A stretch of DNA of 64,000 bases from Fidelibacterota bacterium. GTDB taxonomy: Bacteria; Pseudomonadota; Alphaproteobacteria; Rhodospirillales; Rhodospirillaceae. How positions within the stretch are numbered: the first letter of the stretch is position 1; each line of letters starts with the position of its first letter. The notes beneath the pieces were generated by a model, which was not told where the DNA came from, ran no database searches, and saw nothing but the letters and a program-made list of their open reading frames with translations. Where the stretch lies: assembly GCA_947475895.1 (NCBI GenBank), contig CANJMF010000014.1:1-64000 (forward strand), written 5' to 3'. Shown here in pieces: positions 62,347 through 64,000 of the stretch. The translations under genes and the position numbers were made by a program.

Positions 62347-64000
62347 ATGTTGCGTATCGATAATCTCACTTACCGCATTGGTCCACGGGTTCTTCTCGAT
62401 GGCGCCAGCGCCTCTATCGACGCCGGTCATAAGGTCGGCCTGGTGGGGCGCAATGGCACCGGCAAGACTACGTTGTTGAAGCTCATCACCCGCTCGTTGC
62501 AATCGGATGGCGGCGAGATCGAGCTTCCATCGCGGTGGCAGATCGGAATCACCAGCCAGGAAGCGCCGGGCGGGGCCGACAATCTGATTGAAACCGTGCT
62601 CAAGGCTGACCTTGAGCTGGCGGCGTTGAATGCCGAGGCCCAGACGGCCACCGATGCCGACCGCATTGCCGCCATTTATACGCGGCTCCATGACAAGGAC
62701 GCCTACACCGCCGAAGCACGTGCCGCACGCATTCTTGCTGGTCTCGGATTCGATGATGAAGCCCAGCTGCGCCCTTGCAGCGATTACTCCGGCGGCTGGC
62801 GCATGCGCGTGGCGCTGGCAGGGTTGCTGTTTACCCAGCCCGAATTGCTGCTGCTCGACGAACCCACCAACCACCTCGACCTCGAAGCCACCATCTGGCT
62901 CGAGGATTATTTGAAGAATTATCCGGGCACGATTTTGCTGGTCAGCCACGACCGCGATCTTCTGAACCGCGTACCCGATGAGATTCTGCATCTCGAGAAC
63001 GGTAAGCTCACGCTTTATCGTGGCGGCTATGACCGTTTTGAAGAAACGCGCCGCATGCGCATCGAGCACGGTGAAAAGCAGCGCCAGAAGCAAGACGCGC
63101 GCCGGGCCGAACTGCAAGCCTTCGTCGACCGCTTCCGCGCCAAAGCCAGCAAGGCCAAGCAAGCGCAATCACGCCTTCGCATGATCGAGCGCATGCCGCC
63201 CATTGTCGAGCATAGCGAAGAGGGCGGCGTTCGCCTGACGTTCCCCGAAACCGAAAGCCTCGCGCCGCCATTGTTCAACATGGATCGCGTGACCGTTGGT
63301 TATGACGGCAAGCCGGTCTTAAAAGACGTCTCGCTACGCCTGGATGAAGACGATCGCATTGCTTTGCTCGGCGCAAACGGCAACGGTAAGTCGACTTTCG
63401 TCAAATTGTTGGCGGGAAAATTGCAACCCATGGTCGGCGAAGTCAGCCGGTCGGGAAAATTGCGCATCGGCTATTTCGCCCAACATCAGACCGATGAGTT
63501 GGACGTCACCGTAACGCCGCTCATGCAGTTGGGACGCAAGCGTCCGCAAGACAGCGAATTGCAGCTCCGCAGCCACTTGGGAAGTTTCAGCTTCACGAAG
63601 CAGCGCGCGGAAACCATCATCGGCAAGCTCTCGGGCGGTGAAAAGGCGCGGTTGCTGTTCGCGCTCATGGCGGTCGACAAGCCGCACATCTTGCTGTTGG
63701 ACGAGCCCACCAACCATCTCGACATCGCGTCACGCGAGGCGTTGATTGAAGCGATCAACACCTTCAAGGGCGCAGTCGTGCTCATCAGTCACGATCCGCA
63801 CATTCTCGAACTCACGGTCGATCAGTTCTGGTTGGTGGAGAAAGGCAAGATTGAGCCCTACGACGGCGATATGGACGACTACCGCCAAAAACTCTTGCAA
63901 CGCGACACCTTCAGCAAGGGAAAGCGTGCGCCGGCCGCGCAGCCGAAAGTCGTGCAGGCAGAACCTGCTCAAAAGCGCGTGGCGCTCGGTCCACTGAAAA
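62347..64000 (+). CDS. ABC-F family ATPase, partial at right edge
   Basis: 551 residues visible from the ATG at 62347, with no stop before the edge. Two ABC domains: Walker A GRNGTGKTT and GANGNGKST; signatures YSGGWRMRVALAGLL and LSGGEKARLLFALM; Walker B LLLLDEPTNHLD in both. Between them is the charged linker (MRIEHGEKQRQKQDARRAEL), and there is no membrane domain, so this is a soluble ABC-F protein acting at the ribosome. The match is to the Uup/YheS-type housekeeping members rather than to antibiotic resistance forms. The tail after the second domain is Lys/Ala/Pro-rich and continues beyond the window. Confidence 0.92.
   Translation, partial: MLRIDNLTYRIGPRVLLDGASASIDAGHKVGLVGRNGTGKTTLLKLITRSLQSDGGEIELPSRWQIGITSQEAPGGADNLIETVLKADLELAALNAEAQTATDADRIAAIYTRLHDKDAYTAEARAARILAGLGFDDEAQLRPCSDYSGGWRMRVALAGLLFTQPELLLLDEPTNHLDLEATIWLEDYLKNYPGTILLVSHDRDLLNRVPDEILHLENGKLTLYRGGYDRFEETRRMRIEHGEKQRQKQDARRAELQAFVDRFRAKASKAKQAQSRLRMIERMPPIVEHSEEGGVRLTFPETESLAPPLFNMDRVTVGYDGKPVLKDVSLRLDEDDRIALLGANGNGKSTFVKLLAGKLQPMVGEVSRSGKLRIGYFAQHQTDELDVTVTPLMQLGRKRPQDSELQLRSHLGSFSFTKQRAETIIGKLSGGEKARLLFALMAVDKPHILLLDEPTNHLDIASREALIEAINTFKGAVVLISHDPHILELTVDQFWLVEKGKIEPYDGDMDDYRQKLLQRDTFSKGKRAPAAQPKVVQAEPAQKRVALGPLK

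Noticed and set aside
62218-63168. 316-residue open frame antisense to the ABC-F gene
   Set aside because: Overlaps both the copper chaperone start and the ABC-F Walker region; composition is that of a shadow.

Overview
The window looks like a chromosomal stretch of a GC-rich proteobacterium. An alphaproteobacterium is most likely, but a Steroidobacter-type gammaproteobacterium cannot be excluded. The grounds are the large TonB-dependent receptors with EEIVVTGSR-type Ton boxes, the TIGR03862-type flavoprotein, the ABC-dependent polysaccharide genes and dense coding with GGAGG-type ribosome sites. There are no rRNA genes, tRNAs or CRISPR arrays. One IS3-type transposase fragment enters from the left edge.

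Left part (1-14.9 kb): a TonB receptor with an STN signalling domain is followed by a secreted six-bladed propeller resembling peptidyl-alpha-hydroxyglycine amidating lyase (PAL), then a KgtP-like 2-oxoacid permease. Next comes a four-gene operon of exported proteins (COG4315-type repeats, an unrecognised protein, DUF1592-type, DUF1552-type). A Tat-type FMN 2-hydroxyacid oxidase carrying a CxxCH motif and a Tat-type dienelactone hydrolase follow. The theme is oxidative chemistry outside the cytoplasm.

Middle (14.9-41.2 kb): an MFS carrier diverges from an acyl-CoA dehydrogenase / CoA-transferase / IclR / RraA-like block, which reads as an organic acid catabolic unit. Two more receptor-propeller units follow: receptor 2 with propeller 2, then propeller 3, receptor 3 and propeller 4. 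Propellers 3 and 4 are near-duplicates on either side of receptor 3. Between these units lies a minus-strand block: DUF485/ActP symporter, an ECHDC3-like crotonase, a COG4315-like protein, a quinone reductase-like MDR enzyme and a fourth receptor. Hydroxypyruvate isomerase, an Old Yellow Enzyme and a small methyltransferase follow propeller 4. All four propellers keep the His/Tyr/Arg set I associate with the PAL active site. Glyoxylate is the second product of PAL, and hydroxypyruvate isomerase and hydroxyacid oxidase genes are nearby; that link is inference.

Right part (41.2-64 kb): a cyclophilin fused to two HdeA-like domains, a sialidase-type propeller protein, and an ABC-dependent surface polysaccharide cluster (methyltransferase; methyltransferase-coiled coil-GT2-GT2 giant; Wzm; Wzt with C-terminal recognition domain). 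The giant protein's coiled coil holds four perfect 21-bp repeats, each encoding one heptad, which suggests a variable molecular ruler. Next are an M20 peptidase, an exported methyltransferase-like protein, a GT-C glycosyltransferase, an NADP-binding reductase, an IorAB-type molybdenum hydroxylase, a GST, a DUF1428 protein, a TIGR03862-type flavoprotein, a PCuAC copper chaperone and an ABC-F ATPase that runs off the right edge.

Several gene junctions carry long perfect or near-perfect hairpins, notably inside or after each receptor-propeller unit.
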